This document shows, one piece after another, positions 27,837 to 36,425 of a DNA stretch of 64,000 bases. The translations under genes and the position numbers were made by a program. Each line of letters starts with the position of its first letter. The first letter of the stretch is position 1. A model generated the notes under the pieces. The model was not told the origin of the DNA and ran no database searches. It saw nothing but the letters and a program-made list of their open reading frames with translations. The stretch is taken from assembly GCF_003751385.1 (NCBI RefSeq), contig NZ_RJVA01000010.1, positions 62,001 to 126,000 of the forward strand, read 5' to 3'. Source of the DNA: Desulfosoma caldarium (lineage in GTDB: Bacteria > Desulfobacterota > Syntrophobacteria > Syntrophobacterales > DSM-9756).

Positions 27837-28871
27837 ATGAAGACACCATCGTTTCGAGAAACTATTCGTCATCTTTTTTGGATTCTGGTCCTGGCCCTAG
27901 GCCTCAGTTCCGCCGTGGTGGCCCTGAGCGGCGTCTCTCCCTGGGACGCTTACCGCCACATGCTGCTGGGATCTTTGGGATCCTGGGAAAAACTGGCCCA
28001 GGTGTTTCGCGTCTGGATCCCTTTGACCCTGTGTTCTCTTGGCCTTCTGTACACGTTTCACATCGGGTTGTGGAACATCGGCGTGGAAGGTCAGGTTGCG
28101 CTGGGCGCCGTGGGTGCCACGGCCGTGGTACGCTGGGGCCTGGGCGCCCCTTCGGAACTGGTGCTCCCCGCAGCCCTTGTCGGGGCCGCCATGTGCGGCG
28201 GACTGTGGGCGTTGGCTGCGGGGCTTCTCAAGACGCAAGCCGGAGTCAATGAAATTTTTGCCGGCTTAGGCCTCAACTTCGTCGCCACAGGTCTGGTTTT
28301 GTGGCTCATTTTCGGTCCATGGAAACAGCCGGGAATCGCCAGCATGAGTGGCACGGAAACCTTTGCCGAAGCCTATTGGTTTCCGGGGCTCGCCGGATGG
28401 CACGTGTCCCCTTACGCGCTGGGCGCCACCGCGGCCCTAATGGGATTTACGGCCTGGATGTTGCGCGCCACGCGCCTCGGGCTGGCGTTGAAAGCCGTCG
28501 GCCGAAACGCGCAGGCAGCGCATCTTCTGGGCTTGAGCCCATCTCGATGGATGCTGCTGGCCATGCTTTTGGCCGGCGCTCTGGCCGGGTGGGCCGGAGC
28601 TTACCAGGCTTTGGCCGTCTATCACCGGCTCATTCCAAACATTTCTAGCCAGTACGGATACTTGGCACTACTGGTGGTCATGCTTGCCAGAGAACGCTGG
28701 TCAATGATTCCCTTCATCGCCTTTTTCTTTGCCGCTCTGAATGTAGGCAGCATTCAATTGCCCATGATGCTGCGCTTGGATTCTTCGCTGGCCGGCGTTA
28801 TTCAGGGCAGCCTGGTTCTGGCAGCGTTGGCGGTGCAAGGCATGGCATGGAAGCGGAGCAAATCGTCGTGA
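27837..28871 (+). CDS. BMP-type ABC importer permease 1
   Basis: A 344-residue permease of the branched-chain/nucleoside (BPD_transp_2) family. ATG 27837 follows AAAGGA; a GTG at 27819 overlapping the ATPase stop is an alternative. About eight to ten hydrophobic helices are visible. The conserved cytoplasmic loop reads GLWNIGVEGQVALGA and later RATRLGLALKAVGRNAQAAHLLG. It pairs with the next gene to form the membrane channel. Its 3' end overlaps the second permease by 25 bases. Confidence 0.92.
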   Translation: MKTPSFRETIRHLFWILVLALGLSSAVVALSGVSPWDAYRHMLLGSLGSWEKLAQVFRVWIPLTLCSLGLLYTFHIGLWNIGVEGQVALGAVGATAVVRWGLGAPSELVLPAALVGAAMCGGLWALAAGLLKTQAGVNEIFAGLGLNFVATGLVLWLIFGPWKQPGIASMSGTETFAEAYWFPGLAGWHVSPYALGATAALMGFTAWMLRATRLGLALKAVGRNAQAAHLLGLSPSRWMLLAMLLAGALAGWAGAYQALAVYHRLIPNISSQYGYLALLVVMLARERWSMIPFIAFFFAALNVGSIQLPMMLRLDSSLAGVIQGSLVLAALAVQGMAWKRSKSS

Positions 28872-29857
28872 GCGATGGGCATGTTTCCCTTTTTGTAGCA
28901 AGCCTTCTGGCTGGCGCGGCACCTTTGGTGCTGGCCGCCATGGGGGAAACCCTCACGGAAAAAGCGGGCATCATCAACCTCTCCCTGGACGGCACCATTC
29001 TTCTGGCCGCCATGGCGTCCTTTATCACCGCCTTGAAAACCCAGTCCTTAATTGTCGGATTCGGCGTCGGAGCCCTGACCGGAGCCATGGCGGCGGCGGT
29101 GGTGGCGTTCATGAGTCTTCATCTCGGCCAATCTCAGGTGGCCGTGGGCTTCGTGATCACCCTCATGACCAAGGATTTGGCGTATTTTTTGGGAAACGCC
29201 TACGCCCGCCTGCCTGGGCCGCAGGTGCCCACGATGCCCGTGCCGTGGCTCAAGGACATTCCGGGCCTGGGTCCCGCCCTGTTTCAACACACCGCGGTGA
29301 CTTACGGCGCCGTGCTGTGCCTTGCCGCCACATGGATCTTTCTTTACCGGTCGCGCCTCGGGCTGGTGCTTCGAGCCGTCGGGGAAAATCCTCAAGCCGC
29401 CTATGCTCGGGGGATTCATGCGCGGCGCGTACAGTTCGGGGTGACGGTGCTTGGAGGGCTTCTTGTGGGGCTTGCTGGCGCGGCGTTTTCTCTGAGTGTG
29501 AAGCCCGGCTGGGGGCGGCCTCAAGGCGCCGAAGGTATCGGCTGGATCGCTTTGGCCCTGGTCATCTTCGGCGGCTGGCATCCTCTCAAGGTGGCCTTGG
29601 GCGCCTACCTTTTCGCCTTGCTGCAGATGCTCGGCATCACGCTGCAGGGCCTGTGGCCTTCCATTCCGTCGCAGGTGTTTCAAACCGCGCCGTTTCCGTT
29701 CATGATCTTCACTCTGGTCTTCATGCACCTGGGGGAAAGACCGGAAATGGAACGCTGGGCCGCCACAAGACCTTGGGTGGGACGGCTGTTACGGTCCTTA
29801 AGGGCGCGGGCTCCTCAAGCCCTCGGCCGGCCTGCTCTTCCCGAAAACCCATTGTGA
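28847..29857 (+). CDS. BMP-type ABC importer permease 2
   Basis: A 336-residue membrane protein paralogous to permease 1. It contains the family segment EKAGIINLSLDGTILLAAM and the coupling loop RSRLGLVLRAVGENPQAAYARGI. It starts within the last 25 bases of permease 1 and closes the operon. About 330 bp of apparently non-coding DNA follow. Confidence 0.92.
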   Translation: MEAEQIVVSDGHVSLFVASLLAGAAPLVLAAMGETLTEKAGIINLSLDGTILLAAMASFITALKTQSLIVGFGVGALTGAMAAAVVAFMSLHLGQSQVAVGFVITLMTKDLAYFLGNAYARLPGPQVPTMPVPWLKDIPGLGPALFQHTAVTYGAVLCLAATWIFLYRSRLGLVLRAVGENPQAAYARGIHARRVQFGVTVLGGLLVGLAGAAFSLSVKPGWGRPQGAEGIGWIALALVIFGGWHPLKVALGAYLFALLQMLGITLQGLWPSIPSQVFQTAPFPFMIFTLVFMHLGERPEMERWAATRPWVGRLLRSLRARAPQALGRPALPENPL

Positions 29858-30193
29858 GGCACCCCGAGCAACATGGTTTTCCGCAAAAAACCTGTGTTGT
29901 TGCTACAGCCAGAAGGCTTCGCTTTTCAGGGAGGAGTTCCACGGAGTGATCGGCTCCTGCCGGTCCGAAGGTTTGCCCACGGCCAAAGGCCTTCCCTCTG
30001 ACGGCTCGCAGCGCACATTAACGGGCAAGGGGCCACATGAGGTCGGGTCTTTGCGGGCGGAAACACAGGCCACCCTACAGCGACCTTGCCATGTCGGGGG
30101 CGGTACCGCTCGTGAAAGTGGGCGTCCTCGCCCCCTGGTTGTGCGTGCCAGCGGCCTGCGTTTCAGCGGGGACGATGCCCATGGGTAGCGAGC
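29858..30193. other. Intergenic region, nothing recognised
   Basis: A gap of 336 bp between the convergent importer operon and the ferritin-like gene. Short frames on both strands are low in similarity to anything known. No clear terminator hairpin with a T-tract was found for either gene. Confidence 0.4.
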
Positions 30194-30685
30194 TCAGGAG
30201 GACGTGTCCACGGGCTGCAGGCTCAGCGCCTTCAAGCGCGCCTCCAAAATTTCCACGTGAAGTTTTTCTTCCGCGATGATCTCCTGCAGGGCTCGAGCGC
30301 TCTCCCCCTCGTCCATGAACCCCGTGAGCATGTCGTAGAAAAGGATGCTGTCCTTCTCGAATTCCAGGGCCGTTTCTAGAATCTTCTCCAGGCTGTCCAA
30401 TTGGGCCGGATCCACCTCTTTGAGGCTGAAGGTCTGGTCCCCGATCATGGACTGCAGAAGGTCTCCGGTCACTTCACGGACCCAGCGGTCTTCTCCTTCC
30501 TCTGCGCTCAGGCGTCCGCGCATCTCATTAAACCACTGTGCATGACGGGATTCGTCTTCCGCAAGATCGCGCAAGATGTCTCGCAATGATGGGTTTTTTT
30601 GCAGCTTCATGGCTCGCCGATAGTATTTTTCGCCGTTTTCTTCAATACGAACCGCCATCTTGAGCACTTCCTCGGCGCTGAACAT
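30194..30685 (-). CDS. Ferritin-like (rubrerythrin-type) diiron protein
   Basis: A 163-residue four-helix bundle. Carboxylate and histidine ligands appear in the expected rhythm: EENGEKYY on helix A, EDESRHAQWF on helix B, LEFEKDSILFY on helix C and EEKLHVEIL on helix D. There is no C-terminal rubredoxin domain, so it matches the short ferritin-family proteins of anaerobes that handle iron or peroxide. An AGGAGG site precedes ATG 30685. A promoter at 30781-30809 reads toward it, giving a leader of roughly 90 bases. Confidence 0.88.
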   Translation of the reverse strand: MFSAEEVLKMAVRIEENGEKYYRRAMKLQKNPSLRDILRDLAEDESRHAQWFNEMRGRLSAEEGEDRWVREVTGDLLQSMIGDQTFSLKEVDPAQLDSLEKILETALEFEKDSILFYDMLTGFMDEGESARALQEIIAEEKLHVEILEARLKALSLQPVDTSS

Positions 30686-30780
30686 GGCGTTAGCCTCCTG
30701 CAGACCGCGCTTCTCGGCCCATCATTCAGAAAGAATCCGTCCGTTCACCGTGGTTGCGCTGCTTTTTCCTGCTAAGCGGT

Positions 30781-30809
30781 ACTATGGTCTGAGCCTTTTT
30801 GGCTGTCAA
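30781..30809 (-). promoter_or_regulatory. Sigma70-type promoter of the ferritin-like gene
   Basis: On the minus strand, TTGACA (30804-30809) is 17 bases from CATAGT (30781-30786). The -35 box is perfect and the -10 box is partial. It points to the ferritin-like gene. Confidence 0.6.
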
Positions 30810-30893
30810 GGCGAACGCACGAGGGCACTTGTTCCTTGCAGGGCAATTGAGTAAAAGGAAACGCTTACGGCTGGGAAGAAAACGAGGATGGCC

Positions 30894-32048
30894 ATGAAAA
30901 GGCACGCCCATGCTTTCGCGCAATGGCTCTGGGACGGGGCGCCAAATCATATTGGCCGCCGATTCTTGACGGCGTGCCTATGGCCCCTGGAATCCCTATA
31001 CCGAGGCGGACTTCTTTGGAATCAGCGAAGACGCAGGAACCGAAGCCGAATGCTGCCGTGCCGGGTTATTAGCGTCGGCAACATCGCCGTGGGCGGCACG
31101 GGAAAAACGCCGACCGTCCTATGGCTGGCGCGGCGTTTTATGAAAAACGGTGTTTCCGTGGCCATCGTAAGCCGAGGTTACGGGCGCGCGGACTCGGGAG
31201 TGGCTCACGTAACGCTGCACGGTTCCACTCAGGAGGCCGCGCGCCGTTTTGGGGATGAGCCCGTACTTTTAGCGCGCCGTCTCTCCCAAGTGCCCGTATG
31301 GGTGGGTGCCGATCGTTTTCAGGCAGCGCTGCAGGCTTTGGCTCAGCACCACCCTGACGTGGTGCTTCTGGACGATGGGTTTCAGCATCGGCAATTACAC
31401 CGGGATTTGGACATCGTCGTCCTGGATGCGGCTTGTCCCCTGGGCAACGGCCGTCTCCTTCCGGCGGGGCCACTTCGAGAACCCCCGGCCCATCTCTCCA
31501 GGGCCCATGCCCTGGTTTTTGTGGGAAAAGCCCACGACGCCGTGGCATGCCGAAAGGTTGTCGAAGCGTCAGGATTCCACGAAAAACCCTGCTTTCGAGC
31601 CGTTCCGATCCTCGGTGGCTTCTTCAAGGCAAAGACGGCTGAAGAGGTGCCTTTTCAGGACATTGTGGAACATCCGTGCGTGGTGGTGGCGGGTATTGCG
31701 AGACCTGAGCGGTTCTTTTCGGCAGTTCGGGCGATGAGAATTCCCTGCGCGCGCACGGTCGCCTTTTCGGATCATCATCGGTGGAGCGCGCTGGAGATGC
31801 GTTCCCTTTTGGCGTCCCTGCGGGTCACCAAGGCTCGTTGGATTCTCACCACAGAAAAAGACGCCGTGCGGCTTCCTGGTCCCCTGGCCGAGCGGGCCGT
31901 TTTCATTCGCATGGATCTGGATTTTGGAGCTGATTCGAAGCGGTTTGAAGAATTTGTCATGACAGCGCCTTCGTCGTCGGGCACGGCCGAGCGAAACGGG
32001 ACGGGTGAACCATCCCATGCCGCCTGTTCGGTCAATAAACAAGGATGA
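30894..32048 (+). CDS. lpxK: Tetraacyldisaccharide 4'-kinase LpxK
   Basis: Phosphorylates the 4' position of the lipid A precursor at the inner membrane. It has 384 residues from ATG 30894, chosen because GAGG lies six bases upstream; ATG 30888 directly abuts it. Walker A is GNIAVGGTGKTP. The catalytic acidic motif is VVLLDDGFQHRQL, and the C-terminal half contains VAFSDHHRWS and ILTTEKDAVRL. The last 40 residues (after FEEFVM) look non-conserved. No other lipid A gene adjoins it. Confidence 0.95.
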   Translation: MKRHAHAFAQWLWDGAPNHIGRRFLTACLWPLESLYRGGLLWNQRRRRNRSRMLPCRVISVGNIAVGGTGKTPTVLWLARRFMKNGVSVAIVSRGYGRADSGVAHVTLHGSTQEAARRFGDEPVLLARRLSQVPVWVGADRFQAALQALAQHHPDVVLLDDGFQHRQLHRDLDIVVLDAACPLGNGRLLPAGPLREPPAHLSRAHALVFVGKAHDAVACRKVVEASGFHEKPCFRAVPILGGFFKAKTAEEVPFQDIVEHPCVVVAGIARPERFFSAVRAMRIPCARTVAFSDHHRWSALEMRSLLASLRVTKARWILTTEKDAVRLPGPLAERAVFIRMDLDFGADSKRFEEFVMTAPSSSGTAERNGTGEPSHAACSVNKQG

Positions 32049-32386
32049 TCGACGCTCGGCGGGACACCGCATCGCGCCGTCATGCGCCGCTCGTGGAAAA
32101 GGAATTCGAAAGGCCGTTCTCAAACCAACGGCCAGGAGCCTTTTCGAGAATTTAAGAGGGGATTTTTGCCGCAAGGCGGGCTCCGGCACGAACGGAGAGT
32201 GGGAGTCCATAACCTGCTGGACATGCTGGATCCCCGCTACCGCGGGAATGACAAGTGATGATGGAGCGGAGGCGAGCCCTCGCTCAAATGCCACAATTCC
32301 CCGTTTCAGCGGAGGCAAACCGTGCGGGGATGGCCAATGAATGTTCCAAAGAGCCGAGATGCTCTGAAACAAAGGAGGAAATCTTC
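32049..32386. other. Intergenic region containing a dispersed palindromic repeat
   Basis: The 338 bp between lpxK and the DUF401 gene carry one copy of the VIPAxAGIQ-type repeat (32226-32252). An AAAGGAGG ribosome site at its right end decides the start of the next gene. An open frame crosses it but has no coding character. Confidence 0.6.
32226..32252. repeat. VIPAxAGIQ-type interspersed palindromic repeat
   Basis: A 27-base element with a CCCGC ... GCGGG core. Translated on the minus strand it reads VIPAVAGIQ, the hallmark of a short intergenic repeat widely scattered in proteobacterial genomes. Only this copy was noticed in the window. Confidence 0.7.
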
Positions 32387-33688
32387 GTGCTGGATCACAT
32401 CCCTGCCCTTGTGCGGGTGCTTTTTGTTTTTTTCGGCATGCTTTTCGCCATTCGCAAGGGGGTTTCTTTGGGCCACGCCTTCTTTGCGGGATCCGTCACG
32501 CTGGGCTTTCTCTTTGGTTTGGGCCCCGTGGACGTGGCCACATCGGTGTTTCGATCCTTTACCCATGCCAAGACCCTTTCCCTCGCCGCCGTCGTCTCGC
32601 TCATTTTGGTCCTCAGCCACAGCCTGGAAGCGGTGGGGCAGATGCAACGACTTTTGGCCAACTTTCAGGGATTGGTGCGAACGCCACGGGTGAACCTGGT
32701 GGTCTTTCCGTCGCTCATCGGTCTTTTGCCTATGCCCGGCGGGGCCATTTTTTCGGCGCCCATGGTCAAGGCGTTGGGTCGATCTTTTCGGTTCACGGGG
32801 GATCAGCTGAGCTACATCAACTACTGGTTTCGGCACATATGGGAATACTGGTGGCCTCTGTATCCCGGAGTGCTTTTGACCACTACACTGGCTTCGCTGA
32901 ATCTGTGGGTGTTCGTTTTAGCTCTCTTTCCCATGACCGTCGTGGCCCTGGCCGCAGGGTATCTTCCCTTGTCTTTTGCCCAGCATGGCGAGGACACGTC
33001 CGATTCCCACAAGTCGGCAATTCACCACACCCGCCCTTCCCTTTGGCCTTTTCTTCGGGAATTGACGCCCATCGCCATGGTCATCGTGGGCGGCCTGGGA
33101 CTGGGATTGGTGTTCTCCATGACCCTTTCACCTTCGGTGACCATCACCAAGGAACTGGGCCTCATCGTCGCCCTCGGCGCCAGCATTCTTTGGGTCTGGC
33201 ACACAGGCCGCCTCGATGCCGCAAAGCGATGGCAGATTTTGAAACGCCGCCAGTTATGGGACATGTTTTACATGGTTGGAACCATATTGGTTTTCAAAGG
33301 CATTTTAGATGATGCCCATGCCGTGCAAGCCATCAGTTCTGAGCTTCTGGCTATGAAAATTCCGATTCTTCCCATCACCGTGATTCTTCCCTTTCTTGTG
33401 GGCATGGTGGTGGGCATCACTATCGCCTTTGTGGGGACCACCTTTCCCATTCTCATTTCCTTGGTGCACAGCTTTGGAGAAAGCCATGCCGTGCTGAGCT
33501 ACATGATGCTGGCGCTGGTGAGCGGCTTTGTGGGGGTGTTGCTGTCTCCCATGCACCTGTGCCTGCTGCTTTCCAACGAGTACTTCGGCACACACCTCAT
33601 GAAAGTCCTTCGGCTGGTGGCCCGCCCCTGCGCCGTGCTCATGGGCTGCAGCATCGTCTATTTTTTCCTTCTTCGACACTTGTTGTGA
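32387..33688 (+). CDS. DUF401-family integral membrane permease
   Basis: A 433-residue membrane protein with about ten to twelve hydrophobic helices. It starts at GTG 32387, eight bases after a strong AGGAGG site, so the upstream open frame is discarded. Family-like features are PMPGGAIFSAPMVKALG and WFRHIWEYWWPLYPG, the latter near the middle, and a C-terminal repeat of the same fold with GFVGVLLSPMHLCLLLS. This family is related to gluconate/citrate-type secondary transporters, but the substrate is unknown. It stands alone between lpxK and the DUF2760 gene. Confidence 0.85.
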   Translation: MLDHIPALVRVLFVFFGMLFAIRKGVSLGHAFFAGSVTLGFLFGLGPVDVATSVFRSFTHAKTLSLAAVVSLILVLSHSLEAVGQMQRLLANFQGLVRTPRVNLVVFPSLIGLLPMPGGAIFSAPMVKALGRSFRFTGDQLSYINYWFRHIWEYWWPLYPGVLLTTTLASLNLWVFVLALFPMTVVALAAGYLPLSFAQHGEDTSDSHKSAIHHTRPSLWPFLRELTPIAMVIVGGLGLGLVFSMTLSPSVTITKELGLIVALGASILWVWHTGRLDAAKRWQILKRRQLWDMFYMVGTILVFKGILDDAHAVQAISSELLAMKIPILPITVILPFLVGMVVGITIAFVGTTFPILISLVHSFGESHAVLSYMMLALVSGFVGVLLSPMHLCLLLSNEYFGTHLMKVLRLVARPCAVLMGCSIVYFFLLRHLL

Positions 33689-33789
33689 CAACGGCTTTGG
33701 GGTCCCTTGTTTCCACCGAAATCTTTCGGTAAGCTGGGTTGTTGCGGCCTCGGGGCCCATGGGCATTCATGACATCGCGGAGGATCACC

Positions 33790-34590
33790 ATGCAGCTAAA
33801 ATCTCGGTTCACTTTGCAGACCTTCATTGCCAGCGTCCTTTTCCAAGGCGTGGTGCTGGCCACCTTTTTCTGGATCGTGCAGCAAGGGCTTCAGAGCTTT
33901 CTTACCTGCCTTCAACCCTTCGGCGGCAGTCAAGGTGCTGTGGTGCCCCCCGATCTGGCGGCAGCCCTCTCCCGCCTGGAAAACCTGATTCAGCAGACAC
34001 GGCAGTACGCCCCTTGGGTCATCTTTGGCTTGGGCGGTGTGGGCACGCTGTTTCTTTGGATTGTGGTGCAGGCCATGGGACGCCGCGCGGTGAATCAGGC
34101 CTTGGCGAAAACCGTAACGCCCGCCGTGTCCACTCCGGCTGCGTCGTCTCGGCGTGAACCCGGCGACTCGGAAGTCCTGCCGACGGACATGGATCCCAAA
34201 ACCGTGGGTGCGGTGCAGATGCTTTCCGTCCTGCAAAGGCAGGGGCGATTCATCGACTTTCTTCAAGAAGACCTGAGCCGATACGACGATGCGCAGATCG
34301 GGGCGGCGGTGCGTAGCATCCATGAATCCTGCAAATCGGCTCTGGCCGACTGTGTGCAGCTGGAAGCCGTCATGGTTCAGGAGGAAGGCGCTGTGGTCAC
34401 CGTGCCGTCGGGATTTGACCCCGCGGCCATTCGGCTGACGGGCCAAGTCTCTGGGGATCCCCCATTTCGCGGTGTACTGCGGCATCGAGGCTGGCGCGTG
34501 CGATCGGTGCAGTTGCCCAAGTTGACGGCGCAGCTGGGCAAAGAGCGCATTGTGGCTCCGGCAGAAGTGGAAATCACGGAAGCGGAATAA
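33790..34590 (+). CDS. DUF2760 protein with two N-terminal membrane helices
   Basis: A 266-residue protein starting at ATG 33790 with GGAGG six bases upstream. Two hydrophobic segments (about residues 10-32 and 75-95) flank a periplasmic-looking stretch. The C-terminal half is the conserved DUF2760 domain (LQRQGRFIDFLQEDLSRYDDAQIG, HESCKSAL, VSGDPPFRGVLRHRGW). It lies 11 bp ahead of the first Hsp70 gene. This family is habitually found beside these Hsp70-like genes, which suggests a membrane partner or anchor for them; the biochemical role is unknown. Confidence 0.85.
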   Translation: MQLKSRFTLQTFIASVLFQGVVLATFFWIVQQGLQSFLTCLQPFGGSQGAVVPPDLAAALSRLENLIQQTRQYAPWVIFGLGGVGTLFLWIVVQAMGRRAVNQALAKTVTPAVSTPAASSRREPGDSEVLPTDMDPKTVGAVQMLSVLQRQGRFIDFLQEDLSRYDDAQIGAAVRSIHESCKSALADCVQLEAVMVQEEGAVVTVPSGFDPAAIRLTGQVSGDPPFRGVLRHRGWRVRSVQLPKLTAQLGKERIVAPAEVEITEAE

Positions 34591-34601
34591 GGAGGCTTGG
34601 T

Positions 34602-36425
34602 TTGCTGCATTCGCCTTTCATTGTGGGCATCGACCTTGGCACCACCCATTCAGTCCTGGCATGGACGGCAGAAGAGACCGTCGCCCACGGAAATCAAGAC
34701 ATTCGTATCGCGCCCATTCCCCAAGTGGTGGCGCCCGGCGAAGTGAAGCCGCGGCCGCTTCTGCCGTCCTTTCTATTCCTGCCGGGCTCTCACGACGTGC
34801 CAGCCGGCAGTTTGGCTCTGCCTTGGTCCAGCGATCCCGGTTGGGTCGTGGGCCAATTCGCTCGAGAACGGGGTTCCGAACTTCCCAACCGCTTGGTCTC
34901 TTCGGCCAAATCCTGGCTGTGCCACACGGGAGTGGACCGGACGGCCCCCATTCTTCCGTGGGACAGCCCCAAGGATGTGCGCAAGGTGTCGCCTGTGGAC
35001 GCCTCCGCCCTGTACCTTCGGCATCTCAGAGACGCCTGGAACCACGTGATGGCCCGTGACAACCCGGACCATCTTTTGGAACATCAGGACGTGTACTTGA
35101 CCGTGCCGGCCTCCTTTGATGCCGTCGCCCGGGAACTTACGGTGCAAGCCGCCCGCGCCGCCGGCCTGGAACACATCACCCTGCTGGAAGAACCACAGGC
35201 GGCCGTCTACGCGTGGCTTGCGGTCCACAATGATACCTGGCGAGATATTCTTCACGTCGGGGACGTGATTTTGGTCTGCGATGTGGGAGGTGGCACCACA
35301 GACTTCAGCCTCATTGAAGTCATTGAAGAGGACGGTGCTTTGGGGCTTCGGCGCATCGCCGTGGGCAACCATTTGCTCTTGGGCGGCGACAACATGGATC
35401 TGGCTCTGGCTCACGGAGTGCGAGCCAAACTGGCCGCCTCGGGCACGACGCTGGACGCTTGGCAGTTTCGCGGTCTGTGGCATCAGTGCCGCCACGCCAA
35501 GGAAAAACTCTTGAGCCAACCAGCCCTGGACAGTGTGCCTTTGACCATACTGGGCCGAGGCACCTCGCTCATCGCAAGCACCCTGCGCACGGAACTCACC
35601 CGCAACGAACTGGAACAGATTCTTCTGGACGGCTTTTTCCCAGACTGCCCCCTAGATGCGCAGCCCGGGGCATCCACCAAGGTTGGTGTGCGGGAAATGG
35701 GGTTGCCTTACGAATCCGACCCGGCCGTCACGCGGCATCTGGCCGCCTTTTTGTCCCGCCATCTTCATGGGCCGGGCATGAACGCGCCCAAGGCGCCCAC
35801 CCATGTGTTGTTCAACGGAGGGGTCATGAAACCCGATCTAGTGCGCCATCGCGTTCTGAACATCCTGGCGCGCTGGTACCCATCCGCACCGCCTCAGGAA
35901 TTACCCGGGCAAGACTTGGACCTGGCCGTGGCCAAGGGCGCGGTCGCGTACGGACAGGTGCGCCGAGGTCGAGGTTTGCGCATTCGCGCCGGGGCCTCAC
36001 GAAGCTATTACATTGGCATTGAATCGGCCTTGCCGGCGGTGCCCGGCGTGCCCACGCCGGTCAAGGCCTTGTGCGTGGTCCCCTTTGGCTTGGAAGAGGG
36101 TAGCACCCTGAGCGTGCAAGATCGAGACTTCGGCCTTGTGGTGGGTGAACCGGCCGTGTTTCCTCTGCTGGCCTCTACCACGCGCAAGGAAGATCCTGCC
36201 GGCGAAGTGGTAGAAGACTGGGCTGGAGAAATCACCGAAGTGGTCACCGTGGAAACAGAGCTCACGCCGACGGAAACCGAAGCGGGCGGCACCATCGTGC
36301 CCGTGAGGCTGGAAGCCACCTTTACGGAAATTGGCGTGCTGGAACTGTGGTGTGTGCACCGCGACGACCCCGAACGCCGCTGGAAACTTCAGTTCAACCT
36401 GCGAGAGTCTAGTCATTCCTCATGA
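34602..36425 (+). CDS. Hsp70-family ATPase (first of a tandem pair)
   Basis: A 607-residue Hsp70-like protein. It starts at TTG 34602, six bases after GGAGG and directly before the phosphate-1 motif VGIDLGTTHS. The phosphate-2 motif is DVGGGTTDFS, and the adenosine-side segment is HVLFNGGVMKP. The ATPase part is well conserved (residues 1-430). The C-terminal part is beta-rich and short, unlike DnaK, and no EEVD-type tail or linker VLLLDV is seen. It overlaps the next gene by 4 bp (ATGA). Clients and function are unknown. Confidence 0.88.
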   Translation: MLHSPFIVGIDLGTTHSVLAWTAEETVAHGNQDIRIAPIPQVVAPGEVKPRPLLPSFLFLPGSHDVPAGSLALPWSSDPGWVVGQFARERGSELPNRLVSSAKSWLCHTGVDRTAPILPWDSPKDVRKVSPVDASALYLRHLRDAWNHVMARDNPDHLLEHQDVYLTVPASFDAVARELTVQAARAAGLEHITLLEEPQAAVYAWLAVHNDTWRDILHVGDVILVCDVGGGTTDFSLIEVIEEDGALGLRRIAVGNHLLLGGDNMDLALAHGVRAKLAASGTTLDAWQFRGLWHQCRHAKEKLLSQPALDSVPLTILGRGTSLIASTLRTELTRNELEQILLDGFFPDCPLDAQPGASTKVGVREMGLPYESDPAVTRHLAAFLSRHLHGPGMNAPKAPTHVLFNGGVMKPDLVRHRVLNILARWYPSAPPQELPGQDLDLAVAKGAVAYGQVRRGRGLRIRAGASRSYYIGIESALPAVPGVPTPVKALCVVPFGLEEGSTLSVQDRDFGLVVGEPAVFPLLASTTRKEDPAGEVVEDWAGEITEVVTVETELTPTETEAGGTIVPVRLEATFTEIGVLELWCVHRDDPERRWKLQFNLRESSHSS

